Shown: positions 34,598 to 46,229 of the stretch, one piece after another
Position numbering within the stretch: position 1 is the first letter of the stretch
How the letters are laid out: each line of letters begins with the position of its first letter
DNA from: Artemisia argyi
Lineage: Eukaryota; Streptophyta; Magnoliopsida; Asterales; Asteraceae
Assembly: GCA_030686995.1 (NCBI GenBank)
Contig: CM060704.1
Location: 115,608,042-115,672,041, forward strand
Direction: 5' to 3'
Length of the DNA: 64,000 bases
The notes under the pieces: model-generated
What the model was told of the DNA's origin: nothing
The model's input: the letters and a program-made list of their open reading frames with translations, nothing else
Database searches by the model: none
Made by a program: the position numbers and the translations under genes

Positions 34598-35942
34598 TGA
34601 TACGTGGAAATCGCACCAGGCTTTACCTCTCGAGGGATCTCGAGAAGCTTACAACCCCCACCAGGCAGTGTACCTGACCGTTGTAGTATAGTATAGTGAC
34701 AAGTATCGGGGGATTGATCATTCACCTTAGGAATAGTGTCGCTAGGGTTAGAAAGCCTAAAAACTAGGTCTAGAGGTGAGTGATGATTCTTTTTTTATTT
34801 TTTATATTTTATAAAAGCAATTAAAAATCTCGGTTTTTTGGAAGAGTGGGCGGAATTAGTTGCTAATCAACAAACCCAATAACTGAGATGCAATCAAAAT
34901 AAAATAACAAAAATGAAATGAAATCTAATTAAACTAGTGATGTGAACAATAATAGAGAGAGTTGTAATTGCATTACTCCCTAGATATCTTTTACAGGTTG
35001 ATAGTTTGTTGCAATTGCATGGATGACGAGTCGTATTCCTTAATACTAGTCGTAGGGCCGTGTACAATATTCCCTAACTCTATAGGATCCTACTTCACTC
35101 CTATGTCGAGCCGTTAGAAGCTCCTAACATGGGATCATTAGAATTCTCCTACGCATTAAATACAACCAAAAATCATAGTACACCTCTGATCATGTTTCTT
35201 AAGCCTAACATCGAATATAATCATCCGTAACAACTATAAACAAACAATCAACCCATAATTAACATCTAGGTTTCACTACATCTAAGCAAACACACAAGAG
35301 ATCTAGCCAAGCATGTTAAATTCAAGACAAGTGTAAGATATATTCAAACAACACATAGACATATTGAATGAATTGAAAGAGTACTTATCTTAATATTCGG
35401 ACTAGGGTTTCTCTCCAAAGTTACACCCTACTTGTTCCTCTCTAATGAATGAAAATTGCAAAACTATATATAGATTTTACAGGGTGACGGCGTCAAGAAG
35501 GAAATTCTGACGCCGTCAACTCGCTACCCATAATGAAATCGGATTGCCTAGGTCCACTTTTGATGCCGTCATGTGCAATTCTACTCTGGGCCGTCACTCT
35601 TATTTGGACCATGACGGCCTATGGTGACGCCGTCATGTCCATAGTGCAAAACTCTTCTGGATCGTCACGGACTCTATCCACTTCCACCTCTTGTATTACT
35701 CTTGACGCCATCACTTGAGAACTCTTGACGCCGTCAGGTACTGTTCCCAACAAGGAAAATTAAAACTTTGCCATTTTCTTCACTTTTATGCTCAAAAAAC
35801 GTCCAAAATGCTTCCTTTTCCAGAATTCACTCCAAAAGTACCTAAAATGACAAAAGGAACGATTTAGGGCAATATTTGATCAAATAAATTCGAATCCGGG
35901 CTAAAATGACCCCCTAAAAACGGTTCATTTTTTGCTTCATTA
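34598..35942 (-). repeat. A 5' LTR (L2)
   Basis: 1,345 bp. It starts TGATACGTGG and ends GCTTCATTA, where the usual end is CTCATCA. Two deletions of tens of bases relative to L1 explain its shorter length. Confidence 0.88.
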
Positions 35943-36655
35943 GATCTTCACCCAATCCAAGTCTTCACACACAACACACTTGGATCCTTTCCCGATCCAA
36001 GCCTTTACACATGACACACTTGGATCCTTTCCCGATCCAAGCTTTCACACAAAGACTCAACTAAGTCTTAACCTAATCACTTAGGACATCACTCTCCTCA
36101 CAACAAATACAAGAGCTAATCTAGTTACAAGACTTCTTGGATCTTCATCTTCTCCAAGTTCACACACATATATCTCCATCTTCGACTCACACGCAAGTCG
36201 AAAACATTACAATGTTTACAAAACCTATAACCATAACACTTGTTACGTTTGTGTGTGGACACCTATAACATCTCGAATCTTCATCTACGTCGAGAGTTCT
36301 TCTCTTGCACTTTGGGAAGAGGCATTGACTTTAACTTCTCGAATCTTCATCTACATCGAGAGTTCTTCTCTTGCACTTTGCGGAAGAGGAAATCACTTAT
36401 AAACATATCCTGACATGTTATAGTGATCAAAGACAAAAGAAATATAAAATAGAAAGTTTTTCTGTGTATGGAAGCCTGTTTTCTGAAAAGGAACAATTTA
36501 GTATTTATAGATGACAGGAAAAGAGGTGGCGGTCAAAAGGCAATCCTACTAAGAACCAAGAACCAAGGAACAAGAACCTGTCCTAGTGTCTCCCCTGATA
36601 CTCTAAACCAAGGGCCATCTTTAATTCACCCTGCTCCAGCCTTCTTCATCTTCTT
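35943..36655 (-). repeat. LTR M, second part
   Basis: This continues the LTR interrupted at 17237. It holds the rest of the hairpin array, two tandem duplications (40-bp period near 35979-36061; 66-bp period near 36271-36390) and a minus-strand TATA (CTATAAATAC, 36510-36501). Its U3 end is not resolved and is put near 36655 only because a different element seems to start there. Confidence 0.55.
35979..36361 (-). repeat. Hairpin array in LTR M, right portion
   Basis: Stems in order: CTTGGATC/GATCCAAG (35979/35994 and again 36019/36034), AAGACT/AGTCTT (36052/36064), CCTAA/TTAGG (36072/36081), CTTGGA/TCCAAG (36136/36153), TTCGACT/AGTCGAA (36181/36196), and TCTCGA/TCGAGA (36271/36290 and 36337/36356). 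Loops are 4-14 nt and rich in C, A and T, with no paired purine runs. Confidence 0.75.
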
Positions 36656-36659
36656 TACA

Positions 36660-38052
36660 TGATTTTTTATTTTTCACTGATTTTCTTTACATTTGTTTTT
36701 GTATTTTTGAGTTTCTGAGTTACAATTGATCACAGAGCTATAAAAGCTAAAATATGGTTTTGAACAAGATTGATTATAAAATGAAAGTCTCAAATTTAAA
36801 TTGCAAGACTTGAAATCATCTAAGGAAACTTCAATTTCTGATTAAATAAAGAGCAAAGTACATTAATGGAACTTAATACAGGCTTTTGGAAGCAAGTATA
36901 ACAACTAAAAACTAGGTTAACATTAATACGACATAAGAAAATGAACTATTAACTACTACTTCTTCACTTCTGCTTCAATCTCCTTTAATAGTGCAAATTA
37001 GGGTTCCTTGCAGTCCACTTGTTCTTTCCCACTCCGATTCTGAGCCTTTTGATGAGCAATTTTGAACCTGGCCGTTTATTTGGTTTTGACGGGAAAAACT
37101 GTTTGACCAAATTACTCTTGATTGATTGCAATTGGGGGGGGGGGGGTGGTGGCATTATTTGTGGTTGTTTTGTTAGGTTGAAGTGATGGTTTTGGGCGGT
37201 GGAAGCAAGTGGAGGAGGGGGTGGTGAGGTGACTGATTTTCAAGCAAGTAGGAGGGAAAAGGGGTAGGGAAGGGTGGTGTTTGACTTTTGTTGACCAGAG
37301 TATTAATAAATGGGGGTGGGTTTTGGGCTTAGGTGAGATGGGCCAGGCGTGTGGGTTGGTTTTGTGTTTATATTTGGACCTGGATTTTGGTTTTGGGTTT
37401 AGATAATAAAAAGGGTCTATTTGGTGTTGTAATTATCACAAGGACCAATTTGCAATTTTCTGAATTTTTAAGGGACTGAAGTTGTCAACTGTCCAAAGTT
37501 ATTACAAGGGTATTTCCTGCCAAGCTTCAATAATCCAAGGTTATAAATGATAATTTTCCACTTTTTAACACCAGGGGCTAATTCTGTCAGGTTTTGAAAG
37601 TTCAGAGACCAAACTTGTAAATTCTTCAAACTTACTAACAAAGGGCCAATTGTGATAACTTTTGAATTCCCAAGGGCCTTTTCTGACTTTTCTTCCAAAT
37701 CCATTACTCAGGGGCCATTCTTGTCAATTTCCAAACTTGAGGGACCATTTCTACAAACTTTGCAAACTTTTGCTCCAAGGACTATTTTTGGTATTATGTG
37801 ATTCCACAAGGTGTGTTTAGACAATCTGAGCTCAAAAATGGTAATTTGCTTCCCCAGCTCTGGCTTTTGACACGTTTTCCAAACTCGTGCTCATTTTTGT
37901 CATTTTTGGCTTGATTTACGCAAATTTCTGAAATATCCGTTCCTGTACGATCACAAACACAAAAGTAGAATATCTTTGGAAATTATGGTTAGTTTTGTCT
38001 GTTTTGTTCTTAATTTGGCCAGAAAAAGGTGTGTGAATAAGCACACACACCA
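36660..38052 (-). repeat. Probable 3' LTR of X
   Basis: The inner end is fairly secure: CACACACCA on the plus strand followed by AAAATCCCCC, a polypurine tract on the minus strand. The outer end (TGATTTTT at 36660) is a guess. Between 37435 and 37800 the LTR carries a degenerate repeat built on AGGG-CCAATTTGTCAA-type phrases. Confidence 0.4.
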
Positions 38053-38659
38053 AAATCCCCCAGACTAAGGTATTGTCGTGTCCTCAAGCAATGGGATCAA
38101 TTCACGCCCTACGAGATAAATAACTTTCATAACTCTTTTTACTAACAATGAAGAAGGTGTAAAATGTTTAAAAGAGAGTACAAAATCATTTATTCCTGAG
38201 AACGCTCCGTTTTTCAGCTTTTATTTCCTACACTACTATTTATGTACTTTTTACACTTATTGTGTGACTGGATGTTTGACTTTCATCATTTTTCAATAAC
38301 GTTTAGGGTCACAGAGTACGAAACACAGCTCAGAGAAAAGTGTCCATACGGATCGAATTCATCGTCCCTGATTTTTCACAAGTTCCCAAGCTAAGCGTAA
38401 AAACGAAATCATAGCCAAAAATGTCATTAGATGCTAACACTACTCAGAACTGCTAATTGTAAATCCTGCTCCCAAGTCTTATTGTATCTAGACTTTGTTA
38501 AAGAAATGATTGCTCATTTTGGTTCCGATAGTTTTAAAGTCTGATAGATTTAGGCGGATTCAAAAATCATTTAGATTTTAACTGAAAAGGCTAATATGTT
38601 CACACCACATTTATTATATTTTCATTTTTCATCATTTTTTTGGTTTATTATATATAACT

Positions 38660-38965
38660 TGTACCTCAAACATACGGAGCTTCACGGTGAATCTCCCAGG
38701 CCTAAGCGCCTTTCAGAACAAAGGATGCAAGGATCCTCTTGTCGAACCGCTGTTATTTTTGGTACTTATGACTTTATTACTTTTCCTCAAGCATACGGAG
38801 CTTCACGGTGAATCTCCCAGACCTAAGCGCCTTTTAGAACAAATGATGCAGCTATTTTTGGCATTTATTACATATTGATGGTGTTATTTATGAATCTCAT
38901 GTGGCATACAACAAAACGGGGAGTTCCAAGACCTAAACGCCTTTCAGAATAAAGGATGCAAGGCC
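38660..38965. repeat. 121-bp tandem repeats in X
   Basis: CATACGGAGCTTCACGGTG followed by AATCTCCCAG-CCTAAGCGCC occurs at 38671 and 38792, with a decayed third unit (GAGTTCCAAGACCTAAACGCC) near 38920. Confidence 0.85.
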
Positions 38966-39828
38966 CATTTAATGCTTATGCCATCACGTAAAGTGAGTGG
39001 AAATTTAGACAACTTTTGAAAACGCGTAATTCTTATTATTTTATTTTTGGGTCTTCAATCTTTTGGGGCAAGGAACTACAAGTAACCGTTATGAGCTCTA
39101 AAGAAATCCAACTATTCCACACTTAGCATCTAATCACACTAATGACTTTACTATCATTCCTCATTCTCCGCAAATTTAAAATCTCAAGTAATGAGATCCG
39201 CGGATGCTTAGCCTAAAAAGTTAAGGGAACAAGCTAGGGCTCAACACGCCCGGTCAAGTCAAAATTTCTATTCCTACTCTACCCAGTGGAAAGTCAGACA
39301 AAGTGTCAAAACTTATTATATTTTTGCAAAAAATTTCAAAATTTTTCAATTTTTTGTAATTTTTTGGTGAATTTTTTTCAATTTTTTGGATTTTTTCGAG
39401 AAAAACGGGGTTGCATGAGTAAACGGCGCATGAAAGGTGCAAGTCAAATCGAAGATACCCCCCCCCCCCCCCAGACTAAATTTAAACATTGTCCTTAATG
39501 TTTCAAAGGTGAGGGTCATCCTACATTGTATCTAAGGTCGTTTATTAATTATGCCAAAAGATAATGTTAATTAAGGATATCAGAATTCTTGAACCATGAA
39601 GTATGAGACTTGAGTGAGTAAGGAAAAAATACGAGCACGAGAGCCTTCATGCTTCGGGAAAAATTACTTGTATAAACACAACAACAACCAAACAAAAGAT
39701 GTAGAAGAGGTTGCCCCCTTCTCGTCACTTTATTAGAAAGAAAAGAGAAATCAGAAACATGGGTGAGAACCCATGTGATTGCTAATGTTTTTGTTCACCG
39801 AGTCACTAGCTTGACTCGATCCCTGAAT

Positions 39829-40805
39829 TCATTGGTTCGTGGGGAAAGTTTGGAGATCCATGACAACCATGGGTGGTATGTCCCCTCCAAAGTAGTGCTT
39901 CAACCAATGACCATTCACTTTAAAGTTGGGACCATCGGGTTGAGATAACTCAACGGTTCCATAAGGAAACACTTTGGTGATAGTGAAAGGTCCAGACCAA
40001 TGGGTTTTAAGTTTGCCTGAGAAAATCTTCAATATTGAATTGAAAAGAAGGACACGATCACCAACATTGAAAATGCGGTTCTTAATCTTTGAGTCATGAA
40101 TCTTCGTTGTCTTTTCTTTGTAGATCAAAGAATTCTCGTAAGCCTAATCACGAAGTTCATCTAATTCATTTGGTTGAACCTTATGGTGATCACCCGCTGT
40201 CTGGAGGTCGAATTTGGCATGTTTCAAGGCCCCGTAGGCTTTGTGCTCAATCTCGATCGGTAGATGACACGCCTTCCCGTATATAAGCTTGTAAGGAGTG
40301 CAGTCGATGGGTGTTTTATAAGCTGTACGGAAGGCCCAGAGTGCATCATCTAGTTTATCCGACCAAGAGGCATGATTTTCACCTATTGTCCTCTACAAAA
40401 TCCTTTTGATACCATGGTTGGAATCCTCCACTTGTCCACTTGTTTGGGCGTGATAGGCGGTGGAAAGACGGTGAGTGACACCGTACTTCAGCATGACTTT
40501 TGCGAATTTATCATTGTAAAAGTGCGTACCACAATCACTAATGATGGCACGTGGAGTTCCGAACCTAGCAAAAAGAGATTTTAAAATTTTTTACAACAAC
40601 TCAGGCATCGTTGGTAGGTAGAGCTTTTGCTTCAACCCATTTGGATAGGTAATCAACAGCCACGAGTATACACTTATTCCCTCGTGAAGATGGGAACGAC
40701 CCCATAAAGTCAATGCCCCATATGTCAAATATTTCACAGACTTGGATGGCATTTTGTGGCATCTCATCCTTTTTAGAAATATTCTTGTGAGGCTGACAAG
40801 CGTCA
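39829..40805 (-). pseudogene. int: X integrase (Athila type), truncated and decayed
   Basis: Reading the minus strand from 40805, the integrase core shows [30 protein letters not shown] and [12 protein letters not shown], then [10 protein letters not shown] in another frame. The C-terminal domain reads NVGDRVLLFNS, WSGPFTITKVFPYGTVEL and HYFGGDIPP. These are typical Athila integrase phrases. Frameshifts separate the blocks and stops occur. The N-terminal zinc-binding part is missing because element C starts at 40806 inside the gene. Confidence 0.85.
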
Positions 40806-42089
40806 TGGTATGTGGGAATTGCGCCCTCGCAATAGGTTTTACCTCTCAAGGGATCTTGAGAAGCTTACAACTCCCACCAGGCAGTGTACCTGATCGTTGT
40901 AGTATAGTATAGTGACAAGTATCGAGGGATTGATCGTTCAACTCAGGAATAGTGTCGCTAGGATTAGAGAGCCTACTAAACTAGGTCTAGAGGTGAGGGA
41001 TGATTCTTTTTGTATTTTTTATATTTTATGAAAGCAAGTTACCAATGGATGGATTACCGGTTGATTAGCTTGTTACAATTGCATGGATGGCGGGTTATAT
41101 TCCTTAATACTAGTCGTAGGGCCGTGTACAATATTCCCTAACTCTATAAGATCCTACTTCACTCCTATGTCGAGCCGTTAGAAGCTCCTAACATGGGATC
41201 ATTATAATTCTCTTATGCATTAAATACAACCAAAAATCATAGTACACCTCCGATCATGCTTCTTAAGACGTTCAAGCAAGTTACCAATGGAAGTCTGCCA
41301 GTTTTCTTAAGCCTAACATGGAATACAATCATCTGTAACAATTATAAACAAACAATCAACCAATAATCAACATCTAGGTTTCACTACCTCCAAGCAAACA
41401 CAATAAAAGCCTAGCCTAGCATGTAAAAAGAAAGATAAACATAAGATAGAATCAAACAATACATAGATATATTGAATGATTATTGAAGTACTTATCTTTA
41501 TTAAAACATGGAAGAAAGAAGGGTTTGAAACCCCTTCAATATACAGGAAATTCGACCTAGGGTTTATTTGTTCCACAAGAGTTCCACACTTTACAATGAA
41601 AAATTGGAAAAATATATATAGACATAGCATCCTGACGGCGTCATGTATTAGCCTCTGACACTGTCAACTCGCCTCCAAGTTGAAATTCGTATTGCCTAGA
41701 TCCACGTCTGACGCCGTCATATAGAAATAAGCTCTGGGCCGTCACGTGTATTTGGACCCTGACGGCTTTGGTGACACCGTCAGGCCAAATATCCTAAAAA
41801 TGTTCTGGATCGTCACGTGTATTTTCCACATCCACCTCTTTTGCCAATCTTGACACCGTCATGTGTAAAGCCTTGACGTCGTCAGGTATTGTTCCCAGCA
41901 AGGATTTTGAGATTTTGTCGTTTTCTTCACTTTTATGCTCCAAAAACGTCCAAAATGCTTCCTTTTCCAGATTTCTCCACAAAAGAACCTAAAATGACAA
42001 AAGGAATGATTTAGGGCAATAATTGATCAAATAATCACGAAATTGGGCTTAAATGACTTCCCAAAAGCGGTACACTTTTCGCCTCATCA
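40806..42089 (-). repeat. C 3' LTR (L3)
   Basis: 1,284 bp, starting TGGTATGTGGG and ending GCCTCATCA, with an internal deletion after about 41040. The tRNA-Asp-like segment is at 40894-40921. The TGACG pair is at 41633-41643 and 41656-41666, where the second copy is TGACACTGTCA, still a palindrome apart from its central base. Confidence 0.85.
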
Positions 42090-42631
42090 AATACCTTTAC
42101 ACTTGAGATTTGCTTGTCCTCAAGCAAATGCGCTTTTATTCTAATCAAAATACAAGTTAGGGGTCATTTAACACAAATATAAAAGTAATTACAACAAATA
42201 ATCATTCCACTAAAAAAAAACAAGCACGGACGTTATGCACTAGCACCTGACAAATAGTGTTTAAATACTCACATCTCTCGGGTGTAATAAAGAATATATG
42301 ACAATATGGAAATGAAAAACATCTCTCACTACATGTCATAGCAAATAGATTACCATAGGCTTGGGAAAGGATCAAACCTCCACCACTTGGCGTAAGCACC
42401 TAGGATAAACTATTAAAGAGGTCTTTTGAAGGGTTATAACGTTAGGTGTAGGGGTATGGAAAACACGGTTTTGTTGGATAAAGGCAATATTTAGTGGTGG
42501 CGAGTTAATCATCTTGGTTAATTACATGTACAATATGGCGTTGCTGAGCCAAGACTCGACTCGACTTAAGCTAATAAATTGAAAATAACAAAAACATAAA
42601 ACATATAGAGAATAAAACAGGATGGTAGTCC

Positions 42632-42636
<5 letters not shown>

Positions 42637-42679
<43 letters not shown>
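42637..42679. repeat. Poly-T tract of C in an inverted-repeat frame
   Basis: About 43 consecutive T lie between GGATGGTAG (42620-42628) and CTACCATCC (42695-42703). This is homologous in position to the ATT microsatellite of A and the T-rich tract of D. Confidence 0.9.
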
Positions 42680-42681
<2 letters not shown>

Positions 42682-43962
42682 ATACACTTTTACCCTACCA
42701 TCCAAAATAATACATCATAGGGAATGTACATTTCCCTTACACTTGAATTTTTACATACTTTACAATAAACTATTCTAATGACTCGAATCAAGATAGTCAA
42801 AACACTTGGAGTACTTTTTAAGATTAACGCACATATGGGGGGTAATATATGATGTTCTTCCCCATTACTCCATAACACTAGTACTTTACCCATGAGTCCC
42901 AATCGTCCCAAAACAATATGTACAAGATATGACTCGATTTAGCAGCCATGTAATCAATTAGATAATTAACTAAGGGTTTAAACATGTAACAATAATGCAC
43001 TAAAGATGAGTGCATACACGGAAAGCTAAGGCAATTTGGTTGCACATTTGGGTGGGTTGTAACAAATTCTTCCTTTAAGTAAAATGCTTAAAGTTAGAAA
43101 CGAAAGGATAGGCTCGGAGGGGTGTACTAGGGGTATCGTGTACTAAAAATGAGTACAACGCAAAGGTGTGGGAGAAATTAATTGACTTTATTAGTCAAGT
43201 AATATGACTTAAATGGTCAAGTAATTATGATACGGGTTTAAACACAAGGGTGATCCTAATGCCTTATCATGTAGTAAATCCTACTACACGAATGTAATCT
43301 GACTAGCGGTCTCGGGATGCATCACTAACGTAAGTTCTAGAATCTAAATGCTACCGGTACACTCATAAGCACTAATAATAAATGTTTTTCCTATCAAATC
43401 TAAAGGCGAACCTCACATATTTGGGTGGAAAATTTTTCTGAATGGTACGGTTTTGTGCTAGTCATATAACTCCTATCCATGTGACGCTTGTTAAGGCTAA
43501 AGTTTCACTCCTAAATGTTGTAAAAAAAATTAAATTTGGCGCTAAAATTACACTAACAAGTATTTCTCTTAGTTTTATTACACACCTACCATTAAACAAA
43601 CAAACTCAAGTGCAATTGTATCCTGTAAGGTACCATCATTTACCCTCCCCTTACACTTAGGATGAACATTGTCCCCTAGATCTTCCTCCAAGAAAATGAA
43701 CTTTGAAAGCTTCCCTCCAGAAATATAAATCATCTTCTTGTCATATATAACCTGTTAAACCTGAGAAAATAATCAAGGCAACCTCGCGTAAAATCGGCGG
43801 CAATCAATATATACTAAAAAATCCTAGAAAGCAATTTAAGATATAATGCTTGTGGAGTGAATGTTTGCAGATTTCCTGGAGTTTACAAAACTAAAGAATC
43901 AACAAAAACTTTAAGACACCGGTATAAACAAAACTCATAAAATTTTTCAAAATTTTGGCACA

Positions 43963-43996
43963 TGGCGCCGTCAGGTTGTAACTCCTGACGCCGTTA
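43963..43996. repeat. Internal TGACG inverted pair in C
   Basis: TGGCGCCGTCA, a 12-nt spacer, then TGACGCCGTTA, 449 bp beyond the gag stop. This is homologous to the pairs at 31835 in A and 55562 in D. Confidence 0.7.
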
Positions 43997-44444
43997 GAAT
44001 GTTCTTGGAAAAATCTTATGTTAAGTTTCCGAAAAATTTCTAGAAAAACTCATGGCTTATTTCCTGAAAAATCCTGCAAAACATCATTATGACTTGATAC
44101 AAGCATTTGACTCTAACAAATACTAATATACATGTTCATTTAATACTGTGACGAATCAAGATCATTTTTGAACTTATAAACAAGTTTGGATCTCCCTTAC
44201 ATTTAGCTTTTGCAAAATACCTTTATATGAAGTTAAGACGAAGTTAAACAACAAAATAAAGCATTTTCACAATTTAGTTTGAAACATGATTTACCAACAA
44301 CAAAAATAAAACATGCATATGGAAACAAATAAAATCAAACAAATAAAAATCACACAAATAAAAACACACAAAACATGGGTTGCCTCCCAAGAAGAGCTTT
44401 TCTTTATTTACGAGTCTTGTAGCTAGACTCAAGGTCATGGGCTA

Positions 44445-44936
44445 TCACGTGACCTCGTCATTGGTCTCATTCTCTAGGTCATCTCCAATCTTAGTTTTGT
44501 ATTCCGGACCTAGTTGCAAACATTCCTTGTAGAAACCGAGTATTCTACTCATGACATAATCTACTCCTTTACGTCTATCCTCATCATTCCTATAGTAAAC
44601 CGCTTGCTTGTGTTCCGTTTCAAGGTTTGATAGAAGACGGTATTGTTCAATCTTATAGGGCATTTGGTAAGCAATTTCATCGTTCTCATCCTTCAACAAA
44701 CGGTTTTCCGAATACTACTTGACTTAGGCAACCATCTATTACCGGACGAATATCCTCTACAATCACAAAGTCGGTAACATAAGTGACGTTTCCGACAAAG
44801 ACATGTAACCCTTTCACTCTTCCTACAAATTTGCTCATCCAATTTGTGTTGGGCATCATCCTATATTCAAGTTGCTTCTTCATTACCCAATTATAATAGG
44901 TCCTAGTCATAATGTTTATAGGAGATTGATACGTGG
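44445..44936 (-). pseudogene. gag: C Gag, C-terminal fragment
   Basis: Only the protease-like tail remains, from TRTYYNWVMKKQLEY to NETNDEVT, with a deletion of several dozen bases near 44690 that shifts the frame. The 5' two-thirds of gag is absent because L4 abuts it. Confidence 0.8.
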
Positions 44937-46229
44937 GAATTGCGCCCTCGCAAAAGGGTTTTACCTCTCAAGGGATCTCGAGAAGCTTACAACCCCCACC
45001 AGGCAGTGTACCTGATCATTGTAGTATAGTATAGTGACAAGTACCGGGGGATTGATCGTTCAACTCAGGAATAATGTCGCTAGGATTAGAAAGCCTACTA
45101 AACTAGGTCTAGAGGTGAGGGATGATTCTTTTTGTATTTTTATATTTTTATGAAAGCAATTAAAATCTCGGTTTTTGAAGGAGTGGGAGGAATTAGTTGC
45201 TAGCCAAGTAACCCAAATAACTACATATGCAATCAAAATAAAATAAAATAAATGAAAATAAAACTAATTATACTAATGTGGTGGAAACAATAATGAGGAA
45301 AGTTGTGTTTACTTAGATTTCATTACTCCCTAGATATCTTTTACAGGTTGATTAGCTTGTTACAATTGCATGGATAACGGGCCATATTCCTTAATACTAG
45401 TCGTAGGGCCATGTACAATATTCCCTAACTCTATAAGATCCTACTTCACTCATATGTCGAGCCGTTAGAAGCTCCTAACATGGGATCATTAGAATTCTCT
45501 TACGCATTAAATACAACCAAAAATTGTAGTACACCTCCGATCATGTTTCTTAAGACGTTCAAGCAAGTTACCAATGGAAGTCTGCCAGTTTTCTTAAGAC
45601 TAACATCGAATACAATCATCCGTAACAATTATAAACAAACATTCAACCCATAATCAACATCTAGGTTTCACTACATCTAAGCAAACACAGTAGAGATCTA
45701 GCCTAGCATGTTAAAGAGAAGACAAGCGTAAGATATAATCACACAACACATAGACATATTGAATGATTTGAGTGAATACTTATCTTCAATTGAACATGGA
45801 AGAATCAAGGGGTTGAAACCCTTGAAAAGTTGATAAAATTCGGCCTAGGGTTTTTTCCCTCAAAGTTGCACACTAATGAATGAAAATTGGAAAACTATAT
45901 ATAGACATTACATCTTGACGGCGTCATGTATTAGCTCGTGACGCCGTCAACTCGCCGCCATGATAAAATTGTATTGCCTAGATCCATTTGTGATGCCGTC
46001 ATGTGGAGAAATACTCTGGGCCATCACTAGTAATTGAACCCTGACGGCCTTGGTGATGCCATGAGGCCATAATCCTGCAAACTTTCTGGGCTGTCACGTT
46101 ATAAGTTCCATATCCACCTCTTTTGTAACTCTTGACGTCGTCATGTGTAGATCCTTGACGCCGTCAGGTACTGTTCCAGCAAAGAAATTTGAGACTTTGC
46201 CGTTTTCTTTACTTTTATGCTCCAAAAAC
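44937..46229 (-). repeat. LTR L4, cut by element B
   Basis: It begins TGATACGTGGGAATTGCGCC and shares this subfamily wording with L3. It holds the tRNA-Asp-like segment (45016-45043) and the TGACG pair (45916-45926, 45939-45949). It stops at CTCCAAAAAC, where B inserted; about 120 bp of it should continue beyond the window. It is either the 3' LTR of a further element or the partner of L3. Confidence 0.8.

Larger units (their letters stand above)
36660..40805 (-). mobile_element. Element X: decayed Athila element, 3' part
   Basis: A minus-strand Ty3 element read from its 3' end: a probable LTR (about 36660-38052), a polypurine tract (minus, near 38053-38064), non-coding sequence with 121-bp repeats (38660-38965), a second PPT-like C run (39459-39472) and a decayed integrase (39829-40805). 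It is cut at 40805 by element C, so RT, protease, gag and the 5' LTR are outside the window. Confidence 0.7.
40806..44936 (-). mobile_element. Element C: Athila-like gag-only element, truncated
   Basis: C begins with LTR L3 inserted in the X integrase, possibly with target duplication CGTCA at 40801-40805. It has the same 3' region as A and D (42090-44444: PPT-like boxes, a poly-T tract, the TGACG inverted pair, no gene) and the C-terminal part of gag. Gag stops abruptly at 44936, where another LTR of the family (L4) begins with its exact terminal base. Confidence 0.75.

Noticed and set aside
39459..39472. C14 run as an assembly artefact
   Set aside because: Its context (CAGACTAAATTTAAACATTGTCC) matches a PPT-like box of Athila elements, so a real purine tract is more likely; its length may still be misread.
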